From an uncultured Prevotella sp. (GTDB lineage: Bacteria > Bacteroidota > Bacteroidia > Bacteroidales > Bacteroidaceae), in NCBI GenBank assembly GCA_947164965.1, contig CAMUYR010000018.1:1-61393 (forward strand): a stretch of 61,393 nt of DNA. The letters are read 5' to 3'. The translations under genes and the position numbers were made by a program. Under the pieces are notes generated by a model that did no database searches, was not told the origin of the DNA, and was given only the letters and a program-made list of their open reading frames with translations. Positions 18,831 to 27,396 of the stretch are shown one piece after another (positions within the stretch are counted from its first letter, which is position 1; the number at the start of each line of letters is the position of its first letter).

Positions 18831-19585
18831 TATCTCCCTCCCGTCATCCATTGTTTGAACTCTGCAGCCCGGTTCTTACTGATAAACAGACGCTCGGGAG
18901 TGGCTGCAGTAAGGGTAAGCAACAGCCGGCTGTCGTACCAGACGGTAATCTTCTCAACACTGTCGCGATTGATGGCAAACTGCTTGTTGGCGCGGAAAAA
19001 CTGTTGCGGGTCGAGTGTCGACAGAATGGACTCAAGCGACTTGTTATACCCCAGCTGTTCGCCGTTGTTCATACCGATGGTGGTGTTTTTATCCGTTGAA
19101 AAAATATAGGCAATGTCGGCCACATTCACTGGGACAAGCATGTCGCGATGAGGCACTAATAGGCGACTCTGCCAACGAGGCTCGGGCACCAGCGAGCCCA
19201 TTCTGCCAAGGTATGCAGCAAGGTCTATGTTGCTCAACATGTGGAACTTGTCAATAGCGCGCCGCACATCCTTGGCTTTGATGGGTTTTAGCAGATATTC
19301 GATGCTGTTCACGTGAAATGCATCGAGCGCATATTGGTCGTAGGCTGTTGTAAAGATGATGGGTACCTTGACTTCCGTCTGACTGAAAATGGCAAAAGCA
19401 GAGTCGTCGCTCAAGTGAATGTCCATGAAAATAAGGTCCGGACTCTGGTTCTCGTCCAACCAACGTACGGTCTCGGCCACACTCTCCGTGTTACCCACTA
19501 CTTCTGTCATGGGAGCCACCTCTCTAAGTATGCTAAGAAGGTTTTCGTAGCTTGAGGTCTCGTCTTCTACTATCAATACTTTCAT
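18830..19585 (-). CDS. LytTR-family response regulator
   Basis: The 251-residue protein has an N-terminal receiver domain (acidic VEDE, phospho-acceptor Asp55 in LIFMDIHL, KPIKAKDV loop) and a C-terminal LytTR DNA-binding domain starting near SRLLVPHRDMLVPV. It overlaps the histidine kinase gene by 4 bp, so it is that kinase's partner. LytTR regulators bind pairs of direct repeats. Because GH9 and GH10-CE1 genes follow on the same strand after a short gap, the pair may control them, but no binding site was recognised. Confidence 0.93.
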   Translation of the reverse strand: MKVLIVEDETSSYENLLSILREVAPMTEVVGNTESVAETVRWLDENQSPDLIFMDIHLSDDSAFAIFSQTEVKVPIIFTTAYDQYALDAFHVNSIEYLLKPIKAKDVRRAIDKFHMLSNIDLAAYLGRMGSLVPEPRWQSRLLVPHRDMLVPVNVADIAYIFSTDKNTTIGMNNGEQLGYNKSLESILSTLDPQQFFRANKQFAINRDSVEKITVWYDSRLLLTLTAATPERLFISKNRAAEFKQWMTGGR

Positions 19586-20598
19586 TTCAATGGAATATAG
19601 ACGGTAAAGCGATTTTCACTACTTCCCACCCGTAGCTTGCGGCCTGCCATCAGTTCCAGGCGGTTAGCCAGATTCTTCAGCCCCGTACCATTGGTCCTCA
19701 GTGGTTGCTGCTTGGGATAGACAGGGTTACTTACCACGAGTTCCCCGTGCTCGTTGATGGTGATGGAGATGGTCATCGCGTGTGCTGAGTCGATGCAGTT
19801 ATGCACGATGACGTTCTCAATCACTGGTAACAGGGTAAGCACGGGGAGCATATATTGAGTTTTGTGTTGATCGCCTATTTGGATATCGAAGGTCAGTTTG
19901 CCAGCATAGCGAACTTCGAGCACGTAACGGAACGATTCGGCAAAGTCCAGCTCGTCGCTCAGCGGAACCATACCCTTGTCGCTGCTTTGCAGGGTATAAC
20001 GGAACACGTCCGACAGTTCGTCGATGTATTCCAGCGTACGCTTGTTATCACCGCCACGAACCAGCGACGATATACCACTCAGCGAGTTGAAGAAGAAGTG
20101 GGGGTTAATCTGTCCTGCCAGAGCCGCATACTGGCTCTGCAGATTTTCTGTACGCAACTGCTCAACTTCTGTTGCCATGCGGTCTTGCTCGTCTTTCAGC
20201 AACGAGATATGACCAGTCAGAACACCAAGTCCGTAAAGGGCCACAAATTTCAGGATGAGCATGGTGCCAATCCTGTCGTATACACCATAATCCGATAGCG
20301 AATAGCTGATAAGTGCAAACAGGGCATAGGCTACTACCCCAACACCAAAACTCACAGTCAATCGTTTTCCTAGGCTCCATTTCTCTACTGTGTTCAAACG
20401 ATAAACCAGCATAAAAAACATGGCGAAGTAGCAGAAACGAAACACGTGGAAACTCCAGTATATCCACAGATGCTCTTGCACGCAGGGCCACTCCATATGC
20501 CACGGGATGTAGACCAGGTTAGGGTAGACCATAATCAGTGCACCTACAATCCCGAGCCACACATAACTCTTTGACACTATTTTTTGATACTTTTGCAT
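19582..20598 (-). CDS. LytS-type sensor histidine kinase
   Basis: The 338-residue protein has four to six predicted membrane segments in residues 1-125 and a short coiled region (LLKDEQDRMATEVEQLRTENLQ). The His_kinase box is QINPHFFFNSLSGISSL, with the phospho-acceptor His followed by PHFFFN. The C-terminal ATPase region includes NCIDSA and GTGLKNLANRL. It lacks an extracellular sensor domain, so the stimulus may be sensed within the membrane. A 4-bp overlap with the LytTR gene marks it as the sensor of the pair. A -7 box lies at 20620-20627. Confidence 0.93.
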   Translation of the reverse strand: MQKYQKIVSKSYVWLGIVGALIMVYPNLVYIPWHMEWPCVQEHLWIYWSFHVFRFCYFAMFFMLVYRLNTVEKWSLGKRLTVSFGVGVVAYALFALISYSLSDYGVYDRIGTMLILKFVALYGLGVLTGHISLLKDEQDRMATEVEQLRTENLQSQYAALAGQINPHFFFNSLSGISSLVRGGDNKRTLEYIDELSDVFRYTLQSSDKGMVPLSDELDFAESFRYVLEVRYAGKLTFDIQIGDQHKTQYMLPVLTLLPVIENVIVHNCIDSAHAMTISITINEHGELVVSNPVYPKQQPLRTNGTGLKNLANRLELMAGRKLRVGSSENRFTVYIPLK

Positions 20599-20619
20599 AC
20601 ACTACGATGAAATGTCATG

Positions 20620-20627
20620 CAAAAATA
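20620..20627 (-). promoter_or_regulatory. -7 box (TATTTTTG) for the LytS/LytTR genes
   Basis: The minus-strand TATTTTTG, followed by C, fits TAnnTTTG and lies 22 nt before the kinase ATG. The -33 element is not clear. Confidence 0.5.
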
Positions 20628-20712
20628 CGAATAATTGTTGAGAAAACACACAGCCTTGGTGTCAAAACGAAAAAAACACGCCTAAAAAGGAATGATCTTC
20701 GGTAATTTTTCA

Positions 20713-20720
20713 TACCTTTG
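20713..20720 (+). promoter_or_regulatory. -7 box (TACCTTTG) for the DMT transporter gene
   Basis: TACCTTTGC lies only four bases before a GTG that fits the protein start. Transcription would therefore begin at or very near the start codon, implying a leaderless or almost leaderless mRNA. Confidence 0.6.
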
Positions 20721-20724
20721 CAAA

Positions 20725-21642
20725 GTGACTTACATAGGAGAACTGATTTCCATTGGTGTAGCTTTCTCATGGACTGCCACTGCGCTGTTGAGCGAGTTTG
20801 GCAGTAAGCGGTTGGGCAACCTGACGTTGAATGTGCTTCGCATGGCGTTGGCACTGCTATTTTCTGTGGTGCTGTTTTGCATCGTGGTTGGCACACCTCT
20901 GCCACCCGTAGGTTCCTTAGAGGCTTGCGGATGGATGTTGCTTTCGGGTGTCGTAGGCTATGTCATAGGTGACTTCTGTTTATTCCAATGTTATATTATC
21001 ATCGGCTCTCGCTATGGTCAGTTGTTCATGACGCTGGCACCATTGGCAGCAGCTTTGATGGCCTGGATTACCTTGGGCCAACAGATGACACCCATGAGTA
21101 TTGTCGCCATGTTCATCACCCTCATCGGTATCGGCATTTCTGTGTTAGGACGTGGCGAGCACCATAAAGTCTCGCTGAAGTTACCGCTTAATGGGGTACT
21201 CTTTGCGATAGGTGCAGCCCTCTGTCAAGGTATAGGGCTTGTATTAAGTAAGATTGGCATGGACCATTATGAAGCAGGAGCGATGCCCGACTGGCTTGTT
21301 CCCTTTAGTGCCAACTTCCTGAGGTGCATTGCGGGCATCATCGGTTTCAGTCTTCTGCTCTATTTCCGTGAAGGTTTTAGCCCCCTACGTGAGGCCCTGC
21401 ATGACCGAAAGGGGATGACCGTTGCTACTGCCACTACCATCTTCGGCCCATTTGTAGGTGTAGGATTCTCGCTGATGGCTGTTCAGTACACCAGTGCTGG
21501 CATCGCTTCCACATTGATGGCACTGACACCCATCATTATCATCTTGCCCTCCTACTGGCTGTTCCACCAGAAGATTACCTGGCGGTCCGTACTCGGTGCC
21601 GTCATCTCAGTTCTTGGTGTCAGTCTATTCTTCCTGGGATAA
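20725..21642 (+). CDS. EamA/DMT superfamily transporter
   Basis: The protein has about 305 residues and two EamA repeats of five membrane helices each. The first helix is LISIGVAFSWTATALL and the second repeat begins near GVLFAIGAALCQGIGLVL. Such proteins export or import metabolites (drug/metabolite transporters), and the substrate is unknown. The frame extends to an ATG at 20692, but that lies upstream of the -7 box. The GTG at 20725 places the first membrane helix normally, so I use it. A hairpin terminator follows at 21655-21690. Confidence 0.88.
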   Translation: MTYIGELISIGVAFSWTATALLSEFGSKRLGNLTLNVLRMALALLFSVVLFCIVVGTPLPPVGSLEACGWMLLSGVVGYVIGDFCLFQCYIIIGSRYGQLFMTLAPLAAALMAWITLGQQMTPMSIVAMFITLIGIGISVLGRGEHHKVSLKLPLNGVLFAIGAALCQGIGLVLSKIGMDHYEAGAMPDWLVPFSANFLRCIAGIIGFSLLLYFREGFSPLREALHDRKGMTVATATTIFGPFVGVGFSLMAVQYTSAGIASTLMALTPIIIILPSYWLFHQKITWRSVLGAVISVLGVSLFFLG

Positions 21643-21654
21643 TATATGCAAAGA

Positions 21655-21690
21655 AGCCCCGGCTTGCACTTCACAATGCAGGTCGGGGCT
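21655..21690. terminator. Bidirectional hairpin terminator
   Basis: The arms AGCCCCG...TGCA / TGCA...CGGGGCT form a strong hairpin between the convergent transporter and peroxidase-nitroreductase genes. Short T-rich flanks lie on both sides. Confidence 0.75.
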
Positions 21691-21707
21691 TTGACTCTAT
21701 TTAGATG

Positions 21708-22838
21708 TTACTCTGTCTTTCCGCCAAACTCGTTATACGATACGTTCTCTGGCTTCAACTTGTCCTTTGGTGTGGGAGTCTCAGCAGGATGGCCAATGGC
21801 AATGACGCAAAGCGGGATGATGGTCTCTGGCAGTTTGACAGCCTTTGAGACATTAGCCACACGGTCGTCCATGGGATAAACACCTGTCCATACTGCACCA
21901 AGTCCGAGTGCATGGGCTGTAAGCAGGATGTTTTCTGTTGCTGCAGAGCAGTCCTGAATCCAATAGGCCTGACCTTTGCCAGACAGAGCCTTGTCCATAT
22001 TACCGCAAACGACAATGGCCAATGCACACTGTTCCAGCATGCGGCCACGGTTGCCAGCCAATTCTTTCAGCTTTGCTTTGTCGGTGACGGCAACGAAATG
22101 CCAGGGCTGTTTGTTAACTGCAGTGGGAGCCGCCATACCTGCACGCAGAAGTGTCTCGATGTCAGCCTTAGACACAGGCTGATCTGTGTACTTGCGTATG
22201 CTGGTGCGTGTCATAATGCTGCTCAGCACAGGGTTCAGTTCTCTGGTGATGTCAGCCTCGATGTCGTTTATCTTATCTGTCGGTTCGTAACGTTTCACCA
22301 CACGACCATCGCGTGATACAAGGAACTTGGTGAAGTTCCACTTGATGTCGCTCTTCTTGTCGTAGTCGGCATCCTGCTTGCGGAGCATCTCGTCCATGAA
22401 CTTACCAGTTTTGTCATTGAGATCGAAACCTGAGAAACCTTTCTGCGATTTCAGATAGGTGAAGAGCGGCGACTCATTGGCTCCGTTCACGTCGATCTTG
22501 TCGAACTGCGGGAACTGGATGTCGAAGTTGGCCGTGCAGAACTGGTGAATCTCCTGAATCGTTCCAGGAGCCTGCTCACCAAACTGGTTGCAGGGGAAGT
22601 CGAGGATCTCCAATCCCTCGGCATGGTACTTCTCGTAGAGTGTCTCCAGTTCTTTGTACTGCGGGGTAAATCCACAGCGGGTAGCGGTATTCACTATCAG
22701 CAGTACCTTTCCTTTATAATCAGAGAGTGAAACGTCCTGTTCAACATCGTTCTTCACCTTGACATCGTAGATACTTTGTGCTGATGTGCCCAGCACACTT
22801 GCAATTGCCAGCAGGCAGATAGTCATTAGTTTTTTCAT
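21708..22838 (-). CDS. Secreted glutathione peroxidase-nitroreductase fusion (copy 2)
   Basis: The 376-residue paralogue of the 2705-3832 gene has the same layout: signal peptide (1-21, ending TSAQ), a Cys-type peroxidase domain (NTATRCGFTP, FPCNQFGEQ, KWNFTKF) and an FMN nitroreductase domain from ~208 (TRTSIRKYTDQP). Signal peptides and C-terminal domains differ at many codons, while a 242-bp central tract is identical in DNA. The LuxR-type regulator lies 21 nt upstream on the same strand, so both are likely on one transcript that runs opposite to the heme operon. The role would be envelope defence against peroxides and nitro or quinone compounds, as inferred from domains. Confidence 0.9.
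   Translation of the reverse strand: MKKLMTICLLAIASVLGTSAQSIYDVKVKNDVEQDVSLSDYKGKVLLIVNTATRCGFTPQYKELETLYEKYHAEGLEILDFPCNQFGEQAPGTIQEIHQFCTANFDIQFPQFDKIDVNGANESPLFTYLKSQKGFSGFDLNDKTGKFMDEMLRKQDADYDKKSDIKWNFTKFLVSRDGRVVKRYEPTDKINDIEADITRELNPVLSSIMTRTSIRKYTDQPVSKADIETLLRAGMAAPTAVNKQPWHFVAVTDKAKLKELAGNRGRMLEQCALAIVVCGNMDKALSGKGQAYWIQDCSAATENILLTAHALGLGAVWTGVYPMDDRVANVSKAVKLPETIIPLCVIAIGHPAETPTPKDKLKPENVSYNEFGGKTE
22306..22547. repeat. 242-bp DNA tract identical to 3303-3544
   Basis: I compared the two peroxidase-nitroreductase genes base by base here and found no difference over 242 bp. The flanks differ at many synonymous sites. A single mismatch follows, then another ~32 identical bases. Such a block fits recent gene conversion. 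Confidence 0.85.
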
Positions 22839-22859
22839 GTCAGTTGTTATTTTGTTATC

Positions 22860-23444
22860 TCAAAGTTCGCCAAGGTTCACATACCCGTTCATTACGGCAT
22901 AGATGATGATATCTGCCAATGAACGGGCATGTAGTTTTTCCATGATGTTTTTGCGGTGGGTGATGACCGTCGTGATACTGATATTCATACGGTCGGCAAT
23001 CTCCTTGTTGATGAGTCCCTTGGTCAGCAGGATGGTAACCTCCAGTTCACGTGGTGAAAGCTGGACAGTACCGCTGCCTGTAGCCGTGCGATGACTGGAA
23101 TCGTGGTGCCCTTGTCTTTGCAGGGTTATGATAGATTTGACTACCATCTTCTCGCTTTGGCAGACGTTGAGTGTTGCAACGCCCTGTATCTGCATGTCGC
23201 CATTGACGAGTACAATGGTTTGCTGAAGTCGGGTACGGAAGAAGGAGGTGTGCTCGAAATAGATACGCGAAGCCACGAAGTAATGTACGAACCGGTCCTT
23301 TGCCACTTCCATCTCACTGAAGGTGACAAAGATCCTAATATCCACCATGGGCGCCATATCCGTCAGAATCTGCTGAAGTCCAAGTGCCGACAGTATATTA
23401 GAATCAACGATAGCGATAGAGAAAACTGGTCGAAGACTTTCCAT
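22860..23444 (-). CDS. LuxR/NarL-type transcriptional regulator
   Basis: The 194-residue protein's N-terminus (SIAIVDSNILSALGLQQIL) resembles a degenerate receiver domain with a single Asp and no clear phospho-acceptor motif. The C-terminus (about 130-190) is a GerE/LuxR helix-turn-helix: LSPRELEVTILLTKG, NKEIADRM, STTVITHRKNI-like. It is divergent from hemN with ~170 bp between the starts, and it precedes the second peroxidase-nitroreductase gene. It may control heme synthesis, that gene, or both. Members with degenerate receivers usually respond to ligands or partners rather than phosphorylation. The signal is unknown. Confidence 0.85.
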   Translation of the reverse strand: MESLRPVFSIAIVDSNILSALGLQQILTDMAPMVDIRIFVTFSEMEVAKDRFVHYFVASRIYFEHTSFFRTRLQQTIVLVNGDMQIQGVATLNVCQSEKMVVKSIITLQRQGHHDSSHRTATGSGTVQLSPRELEVTILLTKGLINKEIADRMNISITTVITHRKNIMEKLHARSLADIIIYAVMNGYVNLGEL

Positions 23445-23463
23445 ATTTATTTATTATATGGTG

Positions 23464-23471
23464 CAAAGGTA
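23464..23471 (-). promoter_or_regulatory. -7 box (TACCTTTG) for the LuxR-type regulator
   Basis: Minus-strand TACCTTTGCAC lies 20 nt before the ATG and matches TAnnTTTG. It forms a divergent pair with the hemN promoter. Confidence 0.65.
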
Positions 23472-23557
23472 CTACTATTTTTTTAGAACTCATGCTTTTT
23501 TACGTGTCGCTTCCTCATAAATGAGGATGTAAAACGGACAATTCATCATTTTTTAGG

Positions 23558-23589
23558 ATTGTAGATAAAAAGGATTCGTAGTACCTTTG
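23558..23589 (+). promoter_or_regulatory. Promoter of the heme operon (ATTG / 20 bp / TACCTTTG)
   Basis: The -7 element TACCTTTG at 23582-23589 is preceded by ATTG at 23558-23561, a near match to the -33 TTTG at the usual 20-bp spacing. Transcription would start near 23596, giving a 5' leader of about 20 nt for the start at 23617. Confidence 0.7.
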
Positions 23590-23616
23590 CAGCCGAAAAT
23601 GACGAAAACAGATTGC

Positions 23617-24954
23617 ATGTTGACACCAGATATCATAGAAAAGTATAATGTACCTGTTCCACGGTATACCAGCTATCCGCCGGCAAACTATTTCAGAGAT
23701 TTGTCTGAAGAGGATTACATCAGTGCCGTTCATCGTTCAAACGAAGCGAAAGACAGAAACCTGTCGTTCTATCTGCACATACCCTTCTGCCACAGCTTAT
23801 GCCATTATTGTGCCTGTAATTCATACGCCATGCGAAGTGAGGCTGCTGTGGCTGACTACGTGAAGGCATTGCATGAGGAAATCGATCTGATTATCCCATT
23901 GTTACAGCGTGACAGACAGGTTGCACAGATACACTATGGGGGCGGAAGTCCCACAAGTCTTCAGCCCGCTGTCATCAGGTCTCTCAACCAACATATTTTA
24001 AATACATTTCCAAAGATTGATAGTCCAGAGGTGGCCATCGAATGCCATCCTGGCTATCTGTCGCTCTTAGATTGGAGAGGACTTATAAAAGCGGGCTTTA
24101 CGCGATTCAGTATTGGTGTTCAGGACTTTGACGAAAAAGTACTGACGACCGTCAACCGCCGACCTTCTATGGAGCGTACAGAAGATATCTTTGCCGTGCT
24201 GCGTCACGGAGGAGCACACATCAATTTGGATTTTCTCTACGGTCTGCCTTACCAGACAGCAGAGAGCTTTTGTCGCACGATAGAGCAGGCCATCAGTCTG
24301 CAGCCCGACCGTTTGGTGATGTTCAGCTATGCCCACGTGCCCTGGTTGAAGAAACAACAACTCATCCTGGAAAAAACAGGACTGCCCACTGCTGAGGAGA
24401 AGGGCCGGATATTTGACGAGGCGGCTAAACTGCTTTTGGCAGCAGGCTACGTGAGAGTAGGAATGGACCATTTCGTACGCCCCGACGACGAACTTTACAC
24501 TGCATTACAGGACGGGCTACTGCATAGGAATTTCCAAGGCTACTGCACCCGCAGAACCACAGCACAGGTATATGCGCTGGGCGTGACGGGCATCACGCAG
24601 TTGGATACGGCTTACGCACAGAATACGAAAGATATCGACGAATACATCCAGACGGTAAACAGCGGACATCTGCCTGTCGGAAAAGGTTATATGCTAAGCA
24701 GGGAAGAACAGTTGTCAAGGCAGGTCATCGACAGTCTGATGTGTAACTATGCCGTGACGCTAACCGATGAGCAGCAGGCAGTGTTGAATTATGATGAACA
24801 ACGACTGGCGGAGATGCAAGCCGACGGAATCATCACCATCGATGGTAACACGATAAGGATGGCACATGAGAGTAGTCCGTTTGTGAGAAATGTGGCAGCA
24901 CTTCTCGACCCGCTGATGCAGCATACGACGAAAGCATTCTCAAAACCTGTTTGA
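23617..24954 (+). CDS. hemN: Oxygen-independent coproporphyrinogen III oxidase
   Basis: About 445 residues of a radical SAM enzyme that decarboxylates two propionates of coproporphyrinogen III without oxygen. The cluster motif CHSLCHYCAC (C-x3-C-x2-C-x-C) is typical of true HemN. PVPRYTSYPPANYF near the N-terminus and the GGGSPTSL motif also match. The ATG at 23617 gives the usual HemN N-terminus (MLTPDIIEKYN), but the ATG at 23599 is possible. It is the first gene of the heme operon. The oxygen-free step suits an anaerobe. Confidence 0.95.
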   Translation: MLTPDIIEKYNVPVPRYTSYPPANYFRDLSEEDYISAVHRSNEAKDRNLSFYLHIPFCHSLCHYCACNSYAMRSEAAVADYVKALHEEIDLIIPLLQRDRQVAQIHYGGGSPTSLQPAVIRSLNQHILNTFPKIDSPEVAIECHPGYLSLLDWRGLIKAGFTRFSIGVQDFDEKVLTTVNRRPSMERTEDIFAVLRHGGAHINLDFLYGLPYQTAESFCRTIEQAISLQPDRLVMFSYAHVPWLKKQQLILEKTGLPTAEEKGRIFDEAAKLLLAAGYVRVGMDHFVRPDDELYTALQDGLLHRNFQGYCTRRTTAQVYALGVTGITQLDTAYAQNTKDIDEYIQTVNSGHLPVGKGYMLSREEQLSRQVIDSLMCNYAVTLTDEQQAVLNYDEQRLAEMQADGIITIDGNTIRMAHESSPFVRNVAALLDPLMQHTTKAFSKPV

Positions 24955-24980
24955 GGAGTTGAGGAGTAAGGAGTTGAGAA
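24955..24980 (+). repeat. Imperfect 7/8-mer tract before hemG
   Basis: Between the hemN stop and the hemG ATG the sequence is made of GGAGTTGA, GGAGTAA, GGAGTTGA and GAA units. It is a looser version of the heptamer tracts found before other start codons in this window. Confidence 0.55.
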
Positions 24981-26372
24981 ATGAAGATGAAAACAGATAT
25001 ATTGATAATAGGAGCCGGGCTGACCGGGCTGACAACAGCCTACACACTGGCGCGCCGAGGACGCGACGTGACGGTACTGGAACAGATGGACAGAGCTGGC
25101 GGACAGATACAGACACACAGAGAACAGGGCTTTGTCTTTGAGAGCGGCCCGAATACAGGTACTGTATCCAACCCCGAAGTAGCAGAACTGATGGCAGACC
25201 TGGAGAACATATCGGGTGGCAAGTGCCGGATGGAGACAGCACCTGATGCCTCGAAGCGTCGGCTGATATGGAAAGGCAATCGCTTTCATGACCTTCCTTC
25301 CGGTCCTGTGAGTGCCGTGACGACCCCATTGTTCACGCTGGCAGACAAGTTCAGGATCCTCGGAGAACCTTGGCGCAAAAAAGGCACTAATCCTGACGAG
25401 TCAGTAGGGTCGTTAGCCCGTCGAAGACTGGGCAGGTCGTTTGTCGATTATGCTGTCGATCCATTCCTCTCCGGTGTTTATGCCGGCAACCCCGACACGC
25501 TCATTACGCGCTATGCCCTGCCGAAACTCTATCGTCTTGAACAGGATTACGGCAGTTTCATCCGAGGTTCTTTTGCCAAGATGAAAGAGCCGAAGAACGA
25601 CAGAGACCGTCTGGCAACAAAGAAAGTATTCTCGGCGGTAGGTGGACTTGGACAGATCACTCATGCTATGGCCGACTATTTAGGTACAGCCCTGCTGACT
25701 GGGGTTCGCGATGTAAGAGTGATGCCGACGGAATACGGATGGAAGGCCACATACGTTGATAAGGCTGGTGAGCAACAGACTATCGAATGCCGTCAGGTTG
25801 TTACGACATGTGGTGCCTATTGTCTGCCCGAGCTGCTTCCATTTATTGATGACAGTAGCATGCGACAACTGAGCAACCTGAGCTATGCCCCCGTGGTAGA
25901 GATTAGCGTGGGAGTACGTGACACCTTTGGCGGCGACTATCACGCCTTTGGCGGACTGGTACCGTCGTGCGAGCAGCAGCCCGTGCTGGGCATCCTCTTC
26001 CCCTCAGCCTGCTTTACGGACCGTGCTCCAGAAGGCGGTGCGCTGTTCTCCTATTTCCTGGGCGGTGTCAGACATGCCGAACTGCTCGGGAAAAGCGATG
26101 GCGAACTTACAGACGTGGTGGAGCAGTGTTTCCATTCGATGCTGAAGTTTCCTAAGCAGGCAAAGCCCGACCTCATCCGTATCTTCCGCCATCTGCGCGC
26201 CATACCTCAGTATGAGATTACCTCAGGTGAGCGTTTTGCCACCATCGAGCGATTGCAACGCCGCTATAGCGGCCTGACCATAGCAGGCAATCTGCGCGAC
26301 GGTATAGGCATGGCCCACCGTATCAAACAAGCTGTAGAAACAGCCGATAAGTGTTTAGAGTTTAAAGTTTAG
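24981..26372 (+). CDS. hemG: Protoporphyrinogen oxidase, FAD-dependent (HemY type)
   Basis: The 463-residue flavoprotein opens with an FAD-binding motif (IIGAGLTGLTTAYTLARRG) and closes with a second FAD segment (AGNLRDGIGMAHRIKQA). It would oxidise protoporphyrinogen IX to protoporphyrin IX, the last step before iron insertion. HemY-type enzymes use oxygen, which pairs oddly with the oxygen-independent HemN, although other electron acceptors are possible in anaerobes. The gene starts 26 nt after the hemN stop and is followed by hemE after 4 nt. The symbol hemY is also used for this type. Confidence 0.92.
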   Translation: MKMKTDILIIGAGLTGLTTAYTLARRGRDVTVLEQMDRAGGQIQTHREQGFVFESGPNTGTVSNPEVAELMADLENISGGKCRMETAPDASKRRLIWKGNRFHDLPSGPVSAVTTPLFTLADKFRILGEPWRKKGTNPDESVGSLARRRLGRSFVDYAVDPFLSGVYAGNPDTLITRYALPKLYRLEQDYGSFIRGSFAKMKEPKNDRDRLATKKVFSAVGGLGQITHAMADYLGTALLTGVRDVRVMPTEYGWKATYVDKAGEQQTIECRQVVTTCGAYCLPELLPFIDDSSMRQLSNLSYAPVVEISVGVRDTFGGDYHAFGGLVPSCEQQPVLGILFPSACFTDRAPEGGALFSYFLGGVRHAELLGKSDGELTDVVEQCFHSMLKFPKQAKPDLIRIFRHLRAIPQYEITSGERFATIERLQRRYSGLTIAGNLRDGIGMAHRIKQAVETADKCLEFKV

Positions 26373-26378
26373 AGATAT
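26351..26378 (+). repeat. Heptamer tract spanning the hemG stop and hemE start
   Basis: GTGTTTA, GAGTTTA, AAGTTTA and GAGATAT follow each other in 7-bp register and run into the hemE ATG at 26377. The first three copies encode the last hemG residues. Confidence 0.65.
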
Positions 26379-27396
26379 GGAGAGTATTTTCCTGAACACA
26401 TTACTCGGCCGGGAGTGCCATCGCCCACCTGTATGGCTGATGCGACAGGCAGGTCGCGTGCTGCCACGTTACCAGAAGTTGCGTGAGCAATACGCCTTTT
26501 CAGAACTGATCAATACGCCAGCGTTGGCTGCACAGGTAACGCAACTGCCTGTAGAGGATCTGGGGGTAGATGCCGCCATCCTGTTCAGCGACATCCTGAT
26601 GGTGCCGATGGCTATGGGCATGGAGTTAGAATGGACGGAGCAGGGCCCCAAGTTCCTGAATCCGCTGGCTGCAGAAAAGCGGCCTTCCAGCTGTCTGAAG
26701 GTTCAGCCGGAACGCCTCGACAATGTATATCGCGCCATCGACCTTGTCGTCGACAAGAGCGAAATGCCCCTGATAGGATTCTGTGGGGCTCCGCTGACCA
26801 CTCTCTGCTATATGCTGCAAGGCATGAGTACCAAGCAGACCTTTCCCGAGGCCAAGCGATTCTTTTACGAACACAAGGAAGAGACACGCCGGTTGATTGA
26901 TGCCGTGACCGACTTGTCGATAGCGTATGCCATCAAGCAGGTAGAGCACGGCATTGATGCCTTCCAACTCTTCGACAGTCATGCAGGACTCCTGCCTGCT
27001 GATATCTATGCCGAACTGTTCCTGCCTGCTGTCTGCAGGATTACTGATGCTGTGCGCTCCATGGGCACCCCCTTGATATTCTTCCCCAAAGGACTTGGCT
27101 GTGGACTGAAGCAGATTACGCCAGATGTGTGCGACTTTGTTAGCATCGACTGGCAGATGTCGCTGACAGAAGCCCGACAGATGGTACACCCTGAAGTGGG
27201 GCTGCAGGGAAATATCGACCCCCACCTGCTCTTTGCCTCGCATGAGGAGATACGGCGGGTGATGGAGTGCTACAAGCCGTTCTTCCGCGAGCATCACAGA
27301 TGGGTGGTGAACCTGGGGCATGGGGTGCTGGCCGACACACCCGTTGAGAACGTCAAGTTCCTGATAAACTGGATTAAAGAAACCGATTGGAGATGA
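26377..27396 (+). CDS. hemE: Uroporphyrinogen decarboxylase
   Basis: The 339-residue protein is normal length for HemE. It has the N-terminal signature PPVWLMRQAGR, followed by ILFSDILMVPMAMG and GFCGAPLTTLCYM. It converts uroporphyrinogen III to coproporphyrinogen III, the HemN substrate, in the cytosol. The last bases overlap the start of the hemA/hemC gene (ATGA), so translation is coupled. No changes in catalytic residues are noticed. Confidence 0.96.
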   Translation: MESIFLNTLLGRECHRPPVWLMRQAGRVLPRYQKLREQYAFSELINTPALAAQVTQLPVEDLGVDAAILFSDILMVPMAMGMELEWTEQGPKFLNPLAAEKRPSSCLKVQPERLDNVYRAIDLVVDKSEMPLIGFCGAPLTTLCYMLQGMSTKQTFPEAKRFFYEHKEETRRLIDAVTDLSIAYAIKQVEHGIDAFQLFDSHAGLLPADIYAELFLPAVCRITDAVRSMGTPLIFFPKGLGCGLKQITPDVCDFVSIDWQMSLTEARQMVHPEVGLQGNIDPHLLFASHEEIRRVMECYKPFFREHHRWVVNLGHGVLADTPVENVKFLINWIKETDWR

